Positions 36,397-46,526 of a DNA stretch of 64,000 nt are shown piece by piece. The notes beneath the pieces were generated by a model, which made no database searches, had not been told where the DNA came from, and was given only the letters and a program-made list of their open reading frames with translations. The stretch lies in assembly GCA_002163975.1 (NCBI GenBank), contig CP019636.1, positions 3,173,001-3,237,000 of the forward strand, in the 5' to 3' direction. Source of the DNA: Nostocales cyanobacterium HT-58-2 (GTDB taxonomy: Bacteria; Cyanobacteriota; Cyanobacteriia; Cyanobacteriales; Nostocaceae). Position 1 is the stretch's first letter, and the number at the start of each line of letters is the position of its first letter. The translations under genes and the position numbers were made by a program.

Positions 36397-37263
36397 CGAT
36401 TGCAAGTAAGCGCCCTGCCTTTTGGGCAATTGCATTTTCTTATTGAATGGTAATCTTACACTAAAGTCGGCTGATGATAAACTTAGCCACTACACATCCT
36501 TAAGTTTCTGTTGAGATGTGTATATGGGCAGCAGGCAATACCTTGCGGTTAAAAGTTAAAGAGGAAGGGGTAAAGGGTAAACGAGTTGTTTGTCTGTTTC
36601 CCAGACCCTAAGTCAAGTTAGCAGTGCTTATCCGAGAAGTATTGCCTCTTCAACTGGATTTGAGTGAATCTCAATATAAGCTTTGAAAGTGCTTCTTCAG
36701 TTACCCCTTGCGATAGTGATACAATCCCGATTTAGGTTTTAATATTTTTGACCAGGAATAGGTCTTATACCAATTCAAAATTCAAAATGGACTGCGTCCC
36801 GCTGCACTAACAAAATTCACGCATTAAGAAAGTCAGATTTAGTCTGGGTTTCGGGGCTTACATCTGTTGCTTGATTTTTGAGAATTGGTATTAAGTAGCA
36901 CTCTTTGTCACTTTTGATAGAGAAGAATCTCTAACCCTTGTCCCTGTTTACTTTTGCAACAAGGGAACTTAGATGACAAAATTGGAATGCGATTGTGCGG
37001 AATGTAATGCCCTTACAGACAATCACCCAGTCGGTGCTAATCGGTGATGGTGTCTAATCCCAATTCACAAAGCAGGAAGGTGCTCCGGTGCTCCTCTGCT
37101 GCTGTAGTCACACTGAAGTGAAGTGAAATGGTATAAGGTTCACCTAGATATAATATTTTTCTCTACATAAAGTGACAAAAGCTGTTGACAGGCGATCGCC
37201 CTTTGGGTAATCGCCCATGATAAATGAAACAAACCATTCTGTTTTCGTAACAAGAGGGGTAGG
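36397..37263. other. Intergenic region, 867 bp, with MITE-like element
   Basis: Non-coding stretch upstream of the aldehyde dehydrogenase operon. It contains the small inverted-repeat element at 36765-36894 and should contain the promoter of the downstream operon. Otherwise nothing recognised. Confidence 0.5.
36765..36894. repeat. MITE-like element with TACCAATTC terminal repeats
   Basis: Left end TTATACCAATTCAAAATTC and right end, read on the opposite strand, TTAATACCAATTCTCAAAAA, form imperfect terminal inverted repeats around a 130-bp non-coding body. Its size, ends and intergenic location match non-autonomous miniature elements frequent in filamentous cyanobacteria. A TTA-type sequence borders both ends. 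Confidence 0.6.
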
Positions 37264-37842
37264 ATGACTATCAGTCAAGAAAAGCATCCGTTGGACACTA
37301 AACTGGAAACTTTAGCAACAGAAACGGTTGAGGTAAAGTTGCTTGTCAACGGTCAAGAACACACGTTAGAAATCGAACCTTGGGTGACCCTACTGGATGC
37401 GCTGCGTGAACGCCTGAACCTCACAGGCTCTAAAAAAGGTTGTGATCATGGACAGTGCGGTGCTTGTACGGTTTTGGTTAATGGCGAACGCATCAATTCC
37501 TGCCTAACTTTGGCAATTATGCAAGAAGGTACGGAAATTACAACTATTGAAGGACTTGCTCACGGTGACGAACTCCATCCGATGCAAGCTGCATTTATTA
37601 ATTACGACGGTTTTCAGTGCGGCTACTGTACATCTGGTCAAATTTGTTCGGCTGTCGCACTGCTTAATGAGGTAGCAGCAGGACGATTAAGTATAGTTAC
37701 AGAAAACATTGCCGACATGACTGCACCTATTGAACTCAGTGATGAGGAGATCCGCGAACGTATGAGTGCCAACATCTGCCGTTGCGGTGCTTATCCGAAC
37801 ATTGTTGCTGCGATCCGTGAGGTGTACGAAACAAGATTATAA
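37264..37842 (+). CDS. paoA: Aldehyde dehydrogenase, 2Fe-2S subunit
   Basis: 192 residues, small iron-sulfur subunit of a xanthine-oxidase-family molybdenum enzyme. The plant-type 2Fe-2S cluster uses Cys60, Cys65, Cys68 and Cys80 (GCDHGQCGAC...C); the second, C-terminal cluster uses Cys119, Cys122, Cys172 and Cys174. Closest in layout to E. coli PaoA/YagT, but the N-terminus (MTISQEKHPLDTKLETLATE) lacks a twin-arginine signal, so the complex is probably cytoplasmic. First gene of a three-gene operon; AGGGGT precedes the start. Confidence 0.92.
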   Translation: MTISQEKHPLDTKLETLATETVEVKLLVNGQEHTLEIEPWVTLLDALRERLNLTGSKKGCDHGQCGACTVLVNGERINSCLTLAIMQEGTEITTIEGLAHGDELHPMQAAFINYDGFQCGYCTSGQICSAVALLNEVAAGRLSIVTENIADMTAPIELSDEEIRERMSANICRCGAYPNIVAAIREVYETRL

Positions 37843-37861
37843 TCGCTACACAGGAGAAACC

Positions 37862-38848
37862 ATGAAACCCTTTAGCTACACTCGCGCCGACTCTTCAGGT
37901 GCAGCAGTGGGAGAATTAAGCAACAATACTCATGCCAAGTTTATTTGTGGCGGTACTAATTTACTTGACTTGATGAAGTCTGGTGTTGAGCAGCCAGATC
38001 GGTTGATAGATATCAACAGGCTACCGTTAGCTGAGATTGAAGAACTCCCTTCAGGCGGCGTTCGCATCGGTGCGATGGCTCGTAACAGCCACACGGCTAA
38101 CCATCCTCTAATCCGTCAACGTTACCCCATGTTATCTCAAGCTTTTTTATCAGGAGCAACTGAGCAGTTGCGGAACATGGCAACGGTTGGCGGGAATTTG
38201 ATGCAGAAAACTCGCTGCTACTATTTCTATGATACGGCAATGCCTTGCAATAAACGCGAACCCGGTACTGGTTGCGGTGCGCTTGAAGGTTACAATCGCA
38301 CTCACGCAATTTTGGGTGCTAGCGAGCACTGCATTGCGACTCATCCCTCGGATATGTGCGTGGCTTTGGCTGCACTGGATGCGGTGGTGAGAGTGACTGG
38401 AGCAAACGGCGATCGCCAAATCCCCATCACTGAATTTTATCGTTTGCCAGGAGATACGCCCCATATAGATACGAATCTAGGAAAAGATGAGCTAATTACA
38501 GGAGTTGATTTGCCGCGATCGCCGTTTGCAGCGCGATCATATTACTTAAAAATCAGAGACCGAGCATCTTATGCTTTTGCTTTAGTATCGGTTGCTGCTG
38601 CTCTCGACATTGAAAACAACACCATTAAAGCAGTACGTTTGGCATTGGGTGGTGTTGCTCACAAACCTTGGCGTGCAACCCAAGCAGAAGAAATTTTGGT
38701 CGGTTCTTCCCCCAACGAAGAAGTCTTTACTCAGGCGGCAGAAGTGGCATTACAAGGAGCGCAACCGCGCCAGTATAACGCTTTCAAAGTTGAGCTAGCC
38801 AAGCGGGCAATTGTACGTGCACTTGCAACTGTAGGAGAGATGTCATGA
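37862..38848 (+). CDS. paoB: Aldehyde dehydrogenase, FAD subunit
   Basis: 328 residues, FAD-binding subunit (CO-dehydrogenase-flavoprotein fold, ICGGTNLLDLM and ATVGGNLMQ). Starts at the ATG following CAGGAG, 19 bp after paoA. It retains the extra 4Fe-4S insertion typical of PaoB/YagS: Cys119, Cys129, Cys138 and Cys157 (RCYYFYDTAMPCNKREPGTG...). That insertion distinguishes it from ordinary xanthine dehydrogenase FAD subunits. Overlaps the next gene by four bases (ATGA), so translation is coupled. Confidence 0.93.
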   Translation: MKPFSYTRADSSGAAVGELSNNTHAKFICGGTNLLDLMKSGVEQPDRLIDINRLPLAEIEELPSGGVRIGAMARNSHTANHPLIRQRYPMLSQAFLSGATEQLRNMATVGGNLMQKTRCYYFYDTAMPCNKREPGTGCGALEGYNRTHAILGASEHCIATHPSDMCVALAALDAVVRVTGANGDRQIPITEFYRLPGDTPHIDTNLGKDELITGVDLPRSPFAARSYYLKIRDRASYAFALVSVAAALDIENNTIKAVRLALGGVAHKPWRATQAEEILVGSSPNEEVFTQAAEVALQGAQPRQYNAFKVELAKRAIVRALATVGEMS

Positions 38849-41052
38849 CTCAAGCTATTGGTAAACCTCTCAATCGTGTTGATGGCAGGCTCAAGGTGAC
38901 TGGTGGAGCACATTATGCTGCTGAGATTCCCCTAGAAAATCTCGCTTATGCAGTTGCTATTGGTAGTACAATTGCGCGGGGGCAAATAAAAAGCATTGAT
39001 AGCCAAGAAGCAGAAAAATTACCAGGCGTTTTGCGTGTCATTACCCATGAAAATGCACCCAAACTTCAACCAGTAAAACCCTTTACCAAAGGTGGGGTAG
39101 TCGGAGAAAAGCCCCAACCGCTACAAGAACCTATTGTGTATCATAGCGGTCAGCATATTGGCGTAGTTGTTGCTAATTCCCTGGAACTGGCAACTTATGC
39201 CGCATCCCTTGTTCGCGTAATCTATGAGGAAGAAACACCCATTGTCGATAAAAACAAGGTACGGCAAGAGGCATTTGAACCGGAAACAATTTTTGGCAAG
39301 CCACCAAACTTTGTCCGAGGGAACCCAGAGGAGGGTTTGTCTTCAGCCGATGTACGGATAGAAGAAACTTACACAACGCCGACTGAGAACCACAACCCAA
39401 TTGAACCTCCCGCCACCATTGCCATGTGGGAAGGTGACAAACTTACAGTTTACGATGCCACTCAGCACGCGTTTGGAGTACGTGAGGCTCTTGCCACGAG
39501 TTTTCGTATTCCCCAAGAAAACGTGCGCGTGATTTGTCACTTCATTGGCGGTGCGTTCGGTTGTAAAGGTCCTGTTTGGCCCCACGTTATCTTAGCCGCA
39601 ATTGCCGGCCATGAAGTCGGTCGTCCGGTGAAATTAGTCTTAAAGCGGCAGCAGATGTTTGATGTGATCGGACATCGTCCGGAAACTGAGCAACACATTA
39701 AGTTAGGGTCGACTCGCGACGGACGTCTGACGACAATTATCCACGATGGTATCTCCCCGACATCAATGTTTGATGAGTATGTCGAGGCGTTTACGGTAGC
39801 GACGCACGTATTGTATGCTTGCCCAAACTTGCAAGCTTCCCAGCGCCTCATACGCCTGAATAAAGGTACGCCAACCTTTATGCGTGCCCCTGGAGAAGCG
39901 GCGGGAACTTTCGCTTTAGAATCTGCCTTAGATGAACTGGCATATGCCTTAAACTTAGACCCCATCGAGTTACGGTTACGCAACTACGCTGACATCGACC
40001 CTGATACCAATCTACCTTGGTCAAGTAAATCCCTGAAGGAATGTTACCGAGTCGGTGCGGAAAATTTTGGGTGGTCGCGACGCAATAGAGAACCGCGTTC
40101 AATGCGTGATGATGGCTATTTGATTGGTATGGGTATGGCAACTGCAACCTTTCCCGCCAACCAATCTCCTGCTGCAATCAAAGCACGCATTCTGGCAGAC
40201 GGTAGTGCCAACGTGCAAAGCGGCACCCATGAAATGGGAACGGGTACGGCAACAGTCATGGCACAACTTGCTGCCGATATCCTTGGTTTACCCGTTAAAC
40301 GTGTGCGTTTTGAACTGGGAGATACCGAATTTCCTCCTGCACCAGTAAGTCATGGTTCTGCCACCGTAGGCAGCGTTGGGACTGCGTTATACGGAGCGGC
40401 AACAGACGTGAAAGTGAAAGTGCTGGAAATAGCACGCAATGATCGCAATTCCCCGCTTTACCAAGTTCCAGAAAATGAGGTGGCGATCGCCAACGGACGC
40501 CTGTTTATCAAAAATAACCCAGCCAAAGGTGAAACTTACGCAGATATACTGGCTCGTCATCATCTAGAGCAAGTGGAAGCTGACTATCAGAGCCTATTTG
40601 ATACAGAAGAAAAATATTCTAAACATGGTTTTGGCGCTCATTTTGTGGAAGTGCGCGTAGATCCCGACTTTGGAGAAGTGCGTATCACCCGCTATACCGG
40701 AGCGTTTGCTACTGGACGAATCTTAAATCAGAAAACAGCGCGATCGCAATTTATTGGTGCCATTATCATGGGTATTGGTATGGCGTTAATGGAAGAAACT
40801 ATCACTGACCAATCTATTGGTCGCGTTGTCAACGCAAATTTAGGTGACTACCACGTTCCCGTCAATGCTGACATCCCCAATATTGACATCCACATCGTTG
40901 ACGAAGTCGATCCCTACGTTAACCCCATTGGCACAAAAGGCATCGGTGAAATTGGAATCACTGGTGCTGCGGCGGCGGTAGCCAACGCTGTATATCATGC
41001 GACTGGCAAGCGTATCCGCAATCTTCCCATCACACCAGATAAGCTGATTTAA
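38845..41052 (+). CDS. paoC: Aldehyde dehydrogenase, molybdopterin subunit
   Basis: 735 residues, catalytic subunit binding the molybdenum cofactor. Starts MTQAIGKPLNRVDGRLKVTGGAHYAAE (Ald_Xan_dh_C type), has GGAFGCKGPVWPH for cofactor contact and the catalytic Glu702 in IGEIGITGAAAAVANAV. Oxidises aldehydes to acids, with electrons passing through the paoA clusters to FAD. PaoC enzymes carry the cytosine-dinucleotide cofactor. No PaoD/MocA-type maturation gene is visible beside it. Ends the operon. Confidence 0.93.
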   Translation: MTQAIGKPLNRVDGRLKVTGGAHYAAEIPLENLAYAVAIGSTIARGQIKSIDSQEAEKLPGVLRVITHENAPKLQPVKPFTKGGVVGEKPQPLQEPIVYHSGQHIGVVVANSLELATYAASLVRVIYEEETPIVDKNKVRQEAFEPETIFGKPPNFVRGNPEEGLSSADVRIEETYTTPTENHNPIEPPATIAMWEGDKLTVYDATQHAFGVREALATSFRIPQENVRVICHFIGGAFGCKGPVWPHVILAAIAGHEVGRPVKLVLKRQQMFDVIGHRPETEQHIKLGSTRDGRLTTIIHDGISPTSMFDEYVEAFTVATHVLYACPNLQASQRLIRLNKGTPTFMRAPGEAAGTFALESALDELAYALNLDPIELRLRNYADIDPDTNLPWSSKSLKECYRVGAENFGWSRRNREPRSMRDDGYLIGMGMATATFPANQSPAAIKARILADGSANVQSGTHEMGTGTATVMAQLAADILGLPVKRVRFELGDTEFPPAPVSHGSATVGSVGTALYGAATDVKVKVLEIARNDRNSPLYQVPENEVAIANGRLFIKNNPAKGETYADILARHHLEQVEADYQSLFDTEEKYSKHGFGAHFVEVRVDPDFGEVRITRYTGAFATGRILNQKTARSQFIGAIIMGIGMALMEETITDQSIGRVVNANLGDYHVPVNADIPNIDIHIVDEVDPYVNPIGTKGIGEIGITGAAAAVANAVYHATGKRIRNLPITPDKLI

Positions 41053-41420
41053 TAGAACTCTTGCAAAAGTCAATTTTTTTGGTATTAAACCACAGATGTA
41101 GACGCCGGAGGCGGTGAGACAGCGCTATGCAGGAGGGTTTCCCGACCTAGGCAAGACTGCGAACCCGTACCCCTACGGGGAAGCAAGCTACGCGCAGCGT
41201 CTCCGACAGGAGAAGGGCTTACCGCAGGCTACACCGATGAACACTGATATTTATCTGTGTTTATCTGTGATTCCTTTTAAGCTTATTCGTATTTTTGCAA
41301 GAAGTCTAATATCTTACAATGGTAAGCCCAGCCCAAAATTGCCACGGCTTTTCGTAATAGGTGAGCGCAGCGAAGCTGTCACAGCCGTGGGAGTGTCACA
41401 TAGACAAGATAAAAGAAAAG
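41053..41420. repeat. Intergenic region with GC-rich dispersed repeat
   Basis: Contains a GC-rich repeat at 41098-41230 (AGACAGCGCTATGCAGGAGG, ...CGCGCAGCGTCTCCGACAGG..., GGGCTTACCGCAGG). The same motifs recur in reverse orientation at 47517-47605 (CAGGAGGGTTTCCC and the CTTACCGTAGG end when read on the minus strand), so they belong to one repeat family. It could act downstream of paoC as a terminator-like structure. Confidence 0.55.
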
Positions 41421-41720
41421 ATGAGAGCCAAAATTGAAAATAGCGTGCTTTTTCTCCATCACGAAGATGTGCCAGAGTATAAAAAAGGCGGTTCCGTGGT
41501 TAGGAACAGTTATTTCTGGGCGCTACGTTCGATTGCTGGTAGGGCTTCGCGTTATGGTGATTGGGAATACGAGTTGGAGGTTTGGTTTGCACTGACGCGG
41601 ATGCTGTTATCTTTCGCTGAGTCTGGCTATTTAGGGTTTAAAGAAACTGTGCTTGAGTTTCCTTTGTCTCAAGGGGAGATTCCTGATGTTTTGCAACCCG
41701 TTTCAACTTGGGGGGAGTGA
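41421..41720 (+). CDS. Small hypothetical protein
   Basis: 99 residues from the ATG at 41421 (MRAKIENSVLFLHHEDVPEYKK). The sequence is protein-like and aromatic-rich (RNSYFWALRSIAGRASRYGDWEYELEVWFALTRML), likely a small alpha/beta domain, with no signal peptide. The frame extends 20 codons upstream. Family not recognised; stands alone between paoC and truB. Confidence 0.5.
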   Translation: MRAKIENSVLFLHHEDVPEYKKGGSVVRNSYFWALRSIAGRASRYGDWEYELEVWFALTRMLLSFAESGYLGFKETVLEFPLSQGEIPDVLQPVSTWGE

Positions 41721-41802
41721 AAAATCTCACCGAAGGAGACGCGGGTTGGGAGGACGCAGTGAAAGAGAGACGGGGCGACGCGGAGAAACTTTCATTTACA
41801 TT

Positions 41803-41837
41803 CTTCGTGTCTCCATATCTCCGTGTCTCCGTGTCTA
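41803..41837. repeat. Short tandem repeat CTCCGTGT
   Basis: Copies of TCTCCGTGTC in the truB-side intergenic gap (41721-41855), partly complementary to the purine-rich GGAGACGCGGG...CGCGGAGAAA segment at 41736-41789. Same general class of repeats as inside lnt. Confidence 0.5.
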
Positions 41838-41855
41838 AGAAGGCGGGGTGAAATC

Positions 41856-42734
41856 TTACGAAACTCCTTCAAACACCATTGTCGGAATTAACATATCACC
41901 TCTTGGTTGTCCTATTCCTAAAAAATGTCCATCTTCATCGTATACCCGCAAGGTTTCCACCGCATCTGGAGTGACAGGAATGCGCTGACCTTGACACCAT
42001 TTCAGTGCTGATGTTGCGGGTAAAATTAGAGAACTAAGATGCTGTAGCGCTGCATCGGGAGAGATTGGTTGAAATGTCCCAGCTTGCAACTGTGCTTCCA
42101 AGTCGGCGAGGCTGAGGCTATTGTCTAAGTCAAACCCGCTGCTTTGGGTTCGTGTCAAAGCAGCCAAAGTTCCACCAGTTTCTAAGACTGTACCTAAATC
42201 ACGAGCGATCGCCCGAATATATGTTCCTGCACCACAGGCGATCGCCACATCTAATTCGGGAAACTCTTCTTGGCGCCAGTCCAAAATTTCCATCTCAAAG
42301 ACCTCGACTATCCGTGCTGGCACTTCTACATCTTCCCCTTTACGCGCCAAGTCGTACAGGCGTTTTCCCTGGACTTGAATGGCGCTGTAAATTGGAGGAA
42401 TCTGCTCGATTTTGCCCACAAATTGTTGCAATGCAGATTTCACCATTTCTAAACTCAACCCTGTGCAAGGTTGTGAGGCGATGATTTCCCCTTGCAAATC
42501 GTCGGTTGTCGTACGCACACCCAAGCGAATTGTGGCTTTGTAAGCTTTTTCTCCAGGAAGATATTGCAATAGACGAGTTGCTTTCCCAAGAGCGATGGGT
42601 AACACTCCTGTTGCTGCGGGATCTAAAGTTCCCGCATGTCCCACCCGCTTAAGGCGCAAAAGCTTACGTGTCTTCGCCACACAGTCGTGGGAAGTCCAAC
42701 CGAACGATTTGTTGAGATTGAGGAAACCTTGCAT
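41856..42734 (-). CDS. truB: tRNA pseudouridine-55 synthase
   Basis: 292 residues, converting U55 of the tRNA T loop to pseudouridine. The start is the ATG at 42734 ([20 protein letters not shown]). The catalytic Asp38 lies in [22 protein letters not shown], and the conserved [12 protein letters not shown] and [10 protein letters not shown] segments follow; the C-terminal PUA-like part is present ([12 protein letters not shown]). Next to the alpha/beta hydrolase gene, 37 bp apart, probably co-transcribed. Confidence 0.96.
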   Translation of the reverse strand: MQGFLNLNKSFGWTSHDCVAKTRKLLRLKRVGHAGTLDPAATGVLPIALGKATRLLQYLPGEKAYKATIRLGVRTTTDDLQGEIIASQPCTGLSLEMVKSALQQFVGKIEQIPPIYSAIQVQGKRLYDLARKGEDVEVPARIVEVFEMEILDWRQEEFPELDVAIACGAGTYIRAIARDLGTVLETGGTLAALTRTQSSGFDLDNSLSLADLEAQLQAGTFQPISPDAALQHLSSLILPATSALKWCQGQRIPVTPDAVETLRVYDEDGHFLGIGQPRGDMLIPTMVFEGVS

Positions 42735-42770
42735 ATCATTTATCAACTATGAATGATGAATTGTAATAAT

Positions 42771-44450
42771 TCATCTTTTCATCGCTTGTGCTAATTCAGT
42801 CCGTGTTATTAACCTTACAAGACTCAAATCACCCGAGCGATCAGAAATGGCTTTAGCGTAGGCGGCGTTGAGGTAGGTAGAATATCCTGGCATTCCTGCA
42901 ACATAAGTTTCAAAGAAAGGTACACTCAAAATATTCATGTAGCGCTGTGCAAGGCTTGGATTATACCCAACAACCTCGGAAGGTAATGCGAGTTGTTGTT
43001 TACTACCTCTGCCATTTCCAATTATAGAAAAGTGAGTTGCGCCTGAAAGCACTGCCAGGTACTTTTGTGAATTATTTATCCAAGAGAAAGGTAAAAGTTG
43101 TTCGTATAAAGCTGGAGCAATAGTATCATCGCTACCAGCTACTATCATCACTGGAGTTTGAATTTGACTTAAACCAGCTTCTCCAAAGATGCTGCTGGTA
43201 ATTGGGTTCACTGCAATAACAGCCTTAATTCTTTCATCCCGAAAGTGATATTCTCTGGGGTTATTGCCGTGCAATGTGAGTGCATGACACTGAAGTAGCA
43301 AAGAGAGATTCCAGGTATCTTGAAGTTTATTGGGTTGACAGTCTTTTTGGAGTTGCTCAAAGTTAATTTTTGCACCTGCCAAGGCTAAAGCTGTGTAACC
43401 ACCAAAAGATTGACCAAATACGCCGACTTGTTGCAGGTTAAGCCGACCTTTAAAACGTGCATCTGTTCTGCTACGTTCTGCAAGTTGATCAAGAATATAT
43501 GTGACATCTAGAGGTCGGTTTTTAAATTCATCCGCTTGTGCAATCTCACTCGTACTTCCTCCCAGGAGCGATCGCAACTGTTTGGTATCGCTTCCCGGAT
43601 GATTGGGAACCACAACAGCAAACCCGTGAGAAGCTAGGTGAGTGGCTAAATATTCAAAGTTACTACTGTCTGAACCCAAACCATGAGAAATCACGATCAC
43701 AGAGACTCGACGTTGGACGTTAGGAAGGTAAACGTCAGTTAGCAAAAATCGTTTGCGTACTGAGTCAAAAAACTTGAGCGTCTGTTTTTGCGTTCTGAAC
43801 TGTCCTTTACGCCGTAAATCTGGCAATTGGGCGAAGGCTTGCGGTAATCTTATGGTTGCAGCTTCAGCATTTGACTTTTGAGAAACTGCTGCAACAGCTC
43901 TGTTAGTTTCATTGACCAGTTTTTCTAGTTCTGCAGCCATTCCCAAAGTCCGCGACAAATCTATGTAGATACTGGAGCTGGGATACTTACGCAACAAATT
44001 TAATAAAGTTAAGCCTCCTGGTTCAGTGGAGGCTAAAATGAGCGCTGAGCGTAGGGCGTGAAGCCCTGCTTTTTGTTGACGAGATTCTGTCTTAATGACT
44101 TCTCCCAACCGTCGCAGTAAAAATTCTCCTTGCGGTGTATAAAGAAATTGCGAAACCGCAACTGGATTAACTTTTATTGGATTGAGTAAAGCACGCTGTA
44201 ACTGCTGAAGCTGTTCTTTTTTTAGATACTGCGTATAGGCTGCGAAGTCGTCATCAATGACACCTTTTGTGGCGTACTGTTCCAAAGCATTAACGGATAT
44301 AGAACGCTCAAAGGCTGAATATGATGCATAAATTCGCTCTGCTGCTATGGCAGAACTATCAAAGCCAAGTGTAGGCAGCAACATTGAGAGAACCAGCGAC
44401 AGCGAGTTTTTTCTCAAGACGCTGGTCCAATGACTAGACAAGCTGTTCAT
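42771..44450 (-). CDS. DUF1400 / alpha-beta hydrolase
   Basis: 559 residues. A signal peptide (residues 1-37) and an N-terminal DUF1400 domain (~38-160) precede an alpha/beta hydrolase of the platelet-activating-factor-acetylhydrolase type, with nucleophile Ser348 (VFGQSFGGYTALA), an oxyanion segment SHGLGSDSSNF and later GSDDTIAP (acid) and ATHFSII (His). The pair is typical of cyanobacterial exported esterases of unknown substrate. Upstream is a 956-bp non-coding region that should hold its promoter. Confidence 0.88.
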   Translation of the reverse strand: MNSLSSHWTSVLRKNSLSLVLSMLLPTLGFDSSAIAAERIYASYSAFERSISVNALEQYATKGVIDDDFAAYTQYLKKEQLQQLQRALLNPIKVNPVAVSQFLYTPQGEFLLRRLGEVIKTESRQQKAGLHALRSALILASTEPGGLTLLNLLRKYPSSSIYIDLSRTLGMAAELEKLVNETNRAVAAVSQKSNAEAATIRLPQAFAQLPDLRRKGQFRTQKQTLKFFDSVRKRFLLTDVYLPNVQRRVSVIVISHGLGSDSSNFEYLATHLASHGFAVVVPNHPGSDTKQLRSLLGGSTSEIAQADEFKNRPLDVTYILDQLAERSRTDARFKGRLNLQQVGVFGQSFGGYTALALAGAKINFEQLQKDCQPNKLQDTWNLSLLLQCHALTLHGNNPREYHFRDERIKAVIAVNPITSSIFGEAGLSQIQTPVMIVAGSDDTIAPALYEQLLPFSWINNSQKYLAVLSGATHFSIIGNGRGSKQQLALPSEVVGYNPSLAQRYMNILSVPFFETYVAGMPGYSTYLNAAYAKAISDRSGDLSLVRLITRTELAQAMKR

Positions 44451-45406
44451 TGTTTAACTGTGTGCAAGGAGATGTTGTAGAATGAGGCGTCAGTCGTAGT
44501 AGTTGTGCGGACACCCTGGAATCAATTGATATTCTTCGCCTCGTAATACAGAGAGACTTTTGATGTTTTCTCTTGTCTTGAAATTCCAAGAGTGGACTTC
44601 AAAGAGGACATCAAGTAGGTGAAAGCACTACTTTTAATATATCAAATAGGTGAGAGTTTACTAATCACGTTATTTGTCCAAATCAGCCATACATTTACGT
44701 ACGTAAAAGGCGCTCGTGAAGAGGCGAAATATAAAATTAACAAAACTATAAACTTACCATAACTAAATTGAGTGAAGGGGCTTTCCGCAAGGAAATAGCG
44801 ACTAAACCTATCACTACGAAAAGCATTTATATTATTTATCTAAAGAAAAATATTTGAATAAGATTAGATTTGGTACTATTACTCAAATAATATAAAAGTT
44901 ATAGTGGAGGATAATGGAAAAATGCAATGACTTGAAATGCTTTCTAATCTTCTCAAAATTTCATAAAAGCACTATAAGTCATTAAAATATTTACAAAATA
45001 AAAAATAATATTTCAAAAGTATAAAAATTCAATATAATAACTATTTTTAAATTAGTAAATAAATTGAATAATAGAGCACATTCTCTCTAAATACTAACTA
45101 GATATAGAATCTCTCGTTTGTTAGAGGAAAAAATTATTCGCCTCTACTACAGTGAGGATGACAATGGGCATAAAAGCCGCTGAATTGAGATCATGAAGGC
45201 TTCTAACAAATACCCGATTTTCCAGAAGTGTTTGCTGGTGCTGACCTAGTGCGGCTAAATGCTCAAGCAAGAATTGAGTGAGAGTGCTACCAACCTATGC
45301 ATTCAACCGTAAAGCAACTGCTGAATCGCTTATTTACAAAATCTTCCAACGCTATAACAGTCCTGCCAACTTGGTTTGTAGCACCGCAACAAGGGGAGAG
45401 TGACCG
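44451..45406. other. Intergenic region, 956 bp
   Basis: Strongly AT-rich divergent region between the DUF1400 hydrolase (minus) and the site-2 protease (plus). The notable item is a perfect 14-bp palindrome, TTTACGTACGTAAA (44694-44707), which could bind a dimeric regulator. No tRNA or coding frame was convincing; the 67-codon frame at 45297 is out of phase with the protease and is a shadow. Confidence 0.5.
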
Positions 45407-46525
45407 ATGCAAGCCTTCCGACTGGGTTCCATTTTTGGCTTTGAAATCCGCATTGATTTGTCTTGGTTTCTTATTTTCTTTCTCATCTTGTGGACTTTAA
45501 CAGTCAATGTCTTTCCAGCAGAATATCCAGGGCTCTCTAATGCTACTTATATCGGTATGGGAGTGGTAGGAACACTGTTATTTTTTGCTTCATTGCTGGC
45601 TCATGAGCTTTCTCACTCTCTAGTGGCAAGAATGAAAGGAATTCCAGTTGAAGGAATTACTCTGTTTGCTTTGGGTGGGATATCGCGTATGCGTAAGGAA
45701 GCTGAGCGTCCCGGTGATGAATTCCAAATTGCTGGTGTTGGTCCCTTGACCAGTGTAGTTATTGCGGCACTGTTTGGTCTGCTTTGGTGGTTGGGTTCAA
45801 GTGCTGGCTGGAGTGCTGCGGTCAACGGTGTAACTGCTTATCTTGCCTTTATCAACTTTATATTGGCTATCTTCAACCTATTGCCTGGTTTTCCCCTCGA
45901 CGGCGGTCGTCTGTTTCGTTCTATGATCTGGAAGGTGACAGGCAACTTGAAAAAAGCCACACGCATGGCGTCTGCGAGTGGAAAGTTTCTGAGTTATTTA
46001 TTGATCAGCCTTGGCATTTGGCAAGTTTTCGGAGCTGGTTTGTTGAGTGGACTCTGGTTAATCTTGATTGGCTGGTTCCTTTATAACGCGGCAGAGAATA
46101 GCTACCAAGAACTTTTACTACGGACAAGCTTAGAGGGAGTGCAGGCTCGCGATTTAATGACACCGCACCCAGAGACTGTCCAGTCTGATTTAAATCTCCA
46201 AGATTTGGTGGATGAATACTTTCTTCATCGACGCTACAAAGCTTTCCCCGTGATCCAAAACGATCGCCCAGTAGGAATTATCTCGCTAAATCAAGTCAGG
46301 AAGATTCCGCGAGATGAATGGACTCACCGCAGCGTTGGCGAAACGATGACACCAGCGCAAAAGGGAGTCATAGTCTTTCCAGAAGAGACAATGCTTGAAA
46401 TATTGCAAAAAATGGAAGAATCAGGGGAAAAGCGCGTCTTAGTAGCTCGCAATGGAGTCTTAGAAGGTATCATCACTGCCAATGATGTGGCAAGTTGGCT
46501 GCAACGAAGGCAGGAGCTGAGATAG
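45407..46525 (+). CDS. Site-2 protease family protein with CBS pair
   Basis: 372 residues. Six or so membrane helices with the metalloprotease motif AHELSH (His66, Glu67, His70) and NLLPGFPLDGGR with the third ligand Asp. The C-terminal region from ~245 has two CBS domains (RDLMTPHPETVQSD, VGETMTPAQKGVIVFPEETMLEILQKM). Such S2P homologues cut membrane-embedded substrates such as anti-sigma factors, with CBS domains sensing nucleotides. The ATG follows GGGGAGAGTGACCG. It converges with prmA, with one base between the stop codons. Confidence 0.94.
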   Translation: MQAFRLGSIFGFEIRIDLSWFLIFFLILWTLTVNVFPAEYPGLSNATYIGMGVVGTLLFFASLLAHELSHSLVARMKGIPVEGITLFALGGISRMRKEAERPGDEFQIAGVGPLTSVVIAALFGLLWWLGSSAGWSAAVNGVTAYLAFINFILAIFNLLPGFPLDGGRLFRSMIWKVTGNLKKATRMASASGKFLSYLLISLGIWQVFGAGLLSGLWLILIGWFLYNAAENSYQELLLRTSLEGVQARDLMTPHPETVQSDLNLQDLVDEYFLHRRYKAFPVIQNDRPVGIISLNQVRKIPRDEWTHRSVGETMTPAQKGVIVFPEETMLEILQKMEESGEKRVLVARNGVLEGIITANDVASWLQRRQELR

Positions 46526-46526
46526 C

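Noticed and set aside
45297..45500. 67-residue frame before the site-2 protease
   Set aside because: Overlaps the protease start out of frame and has no family features.
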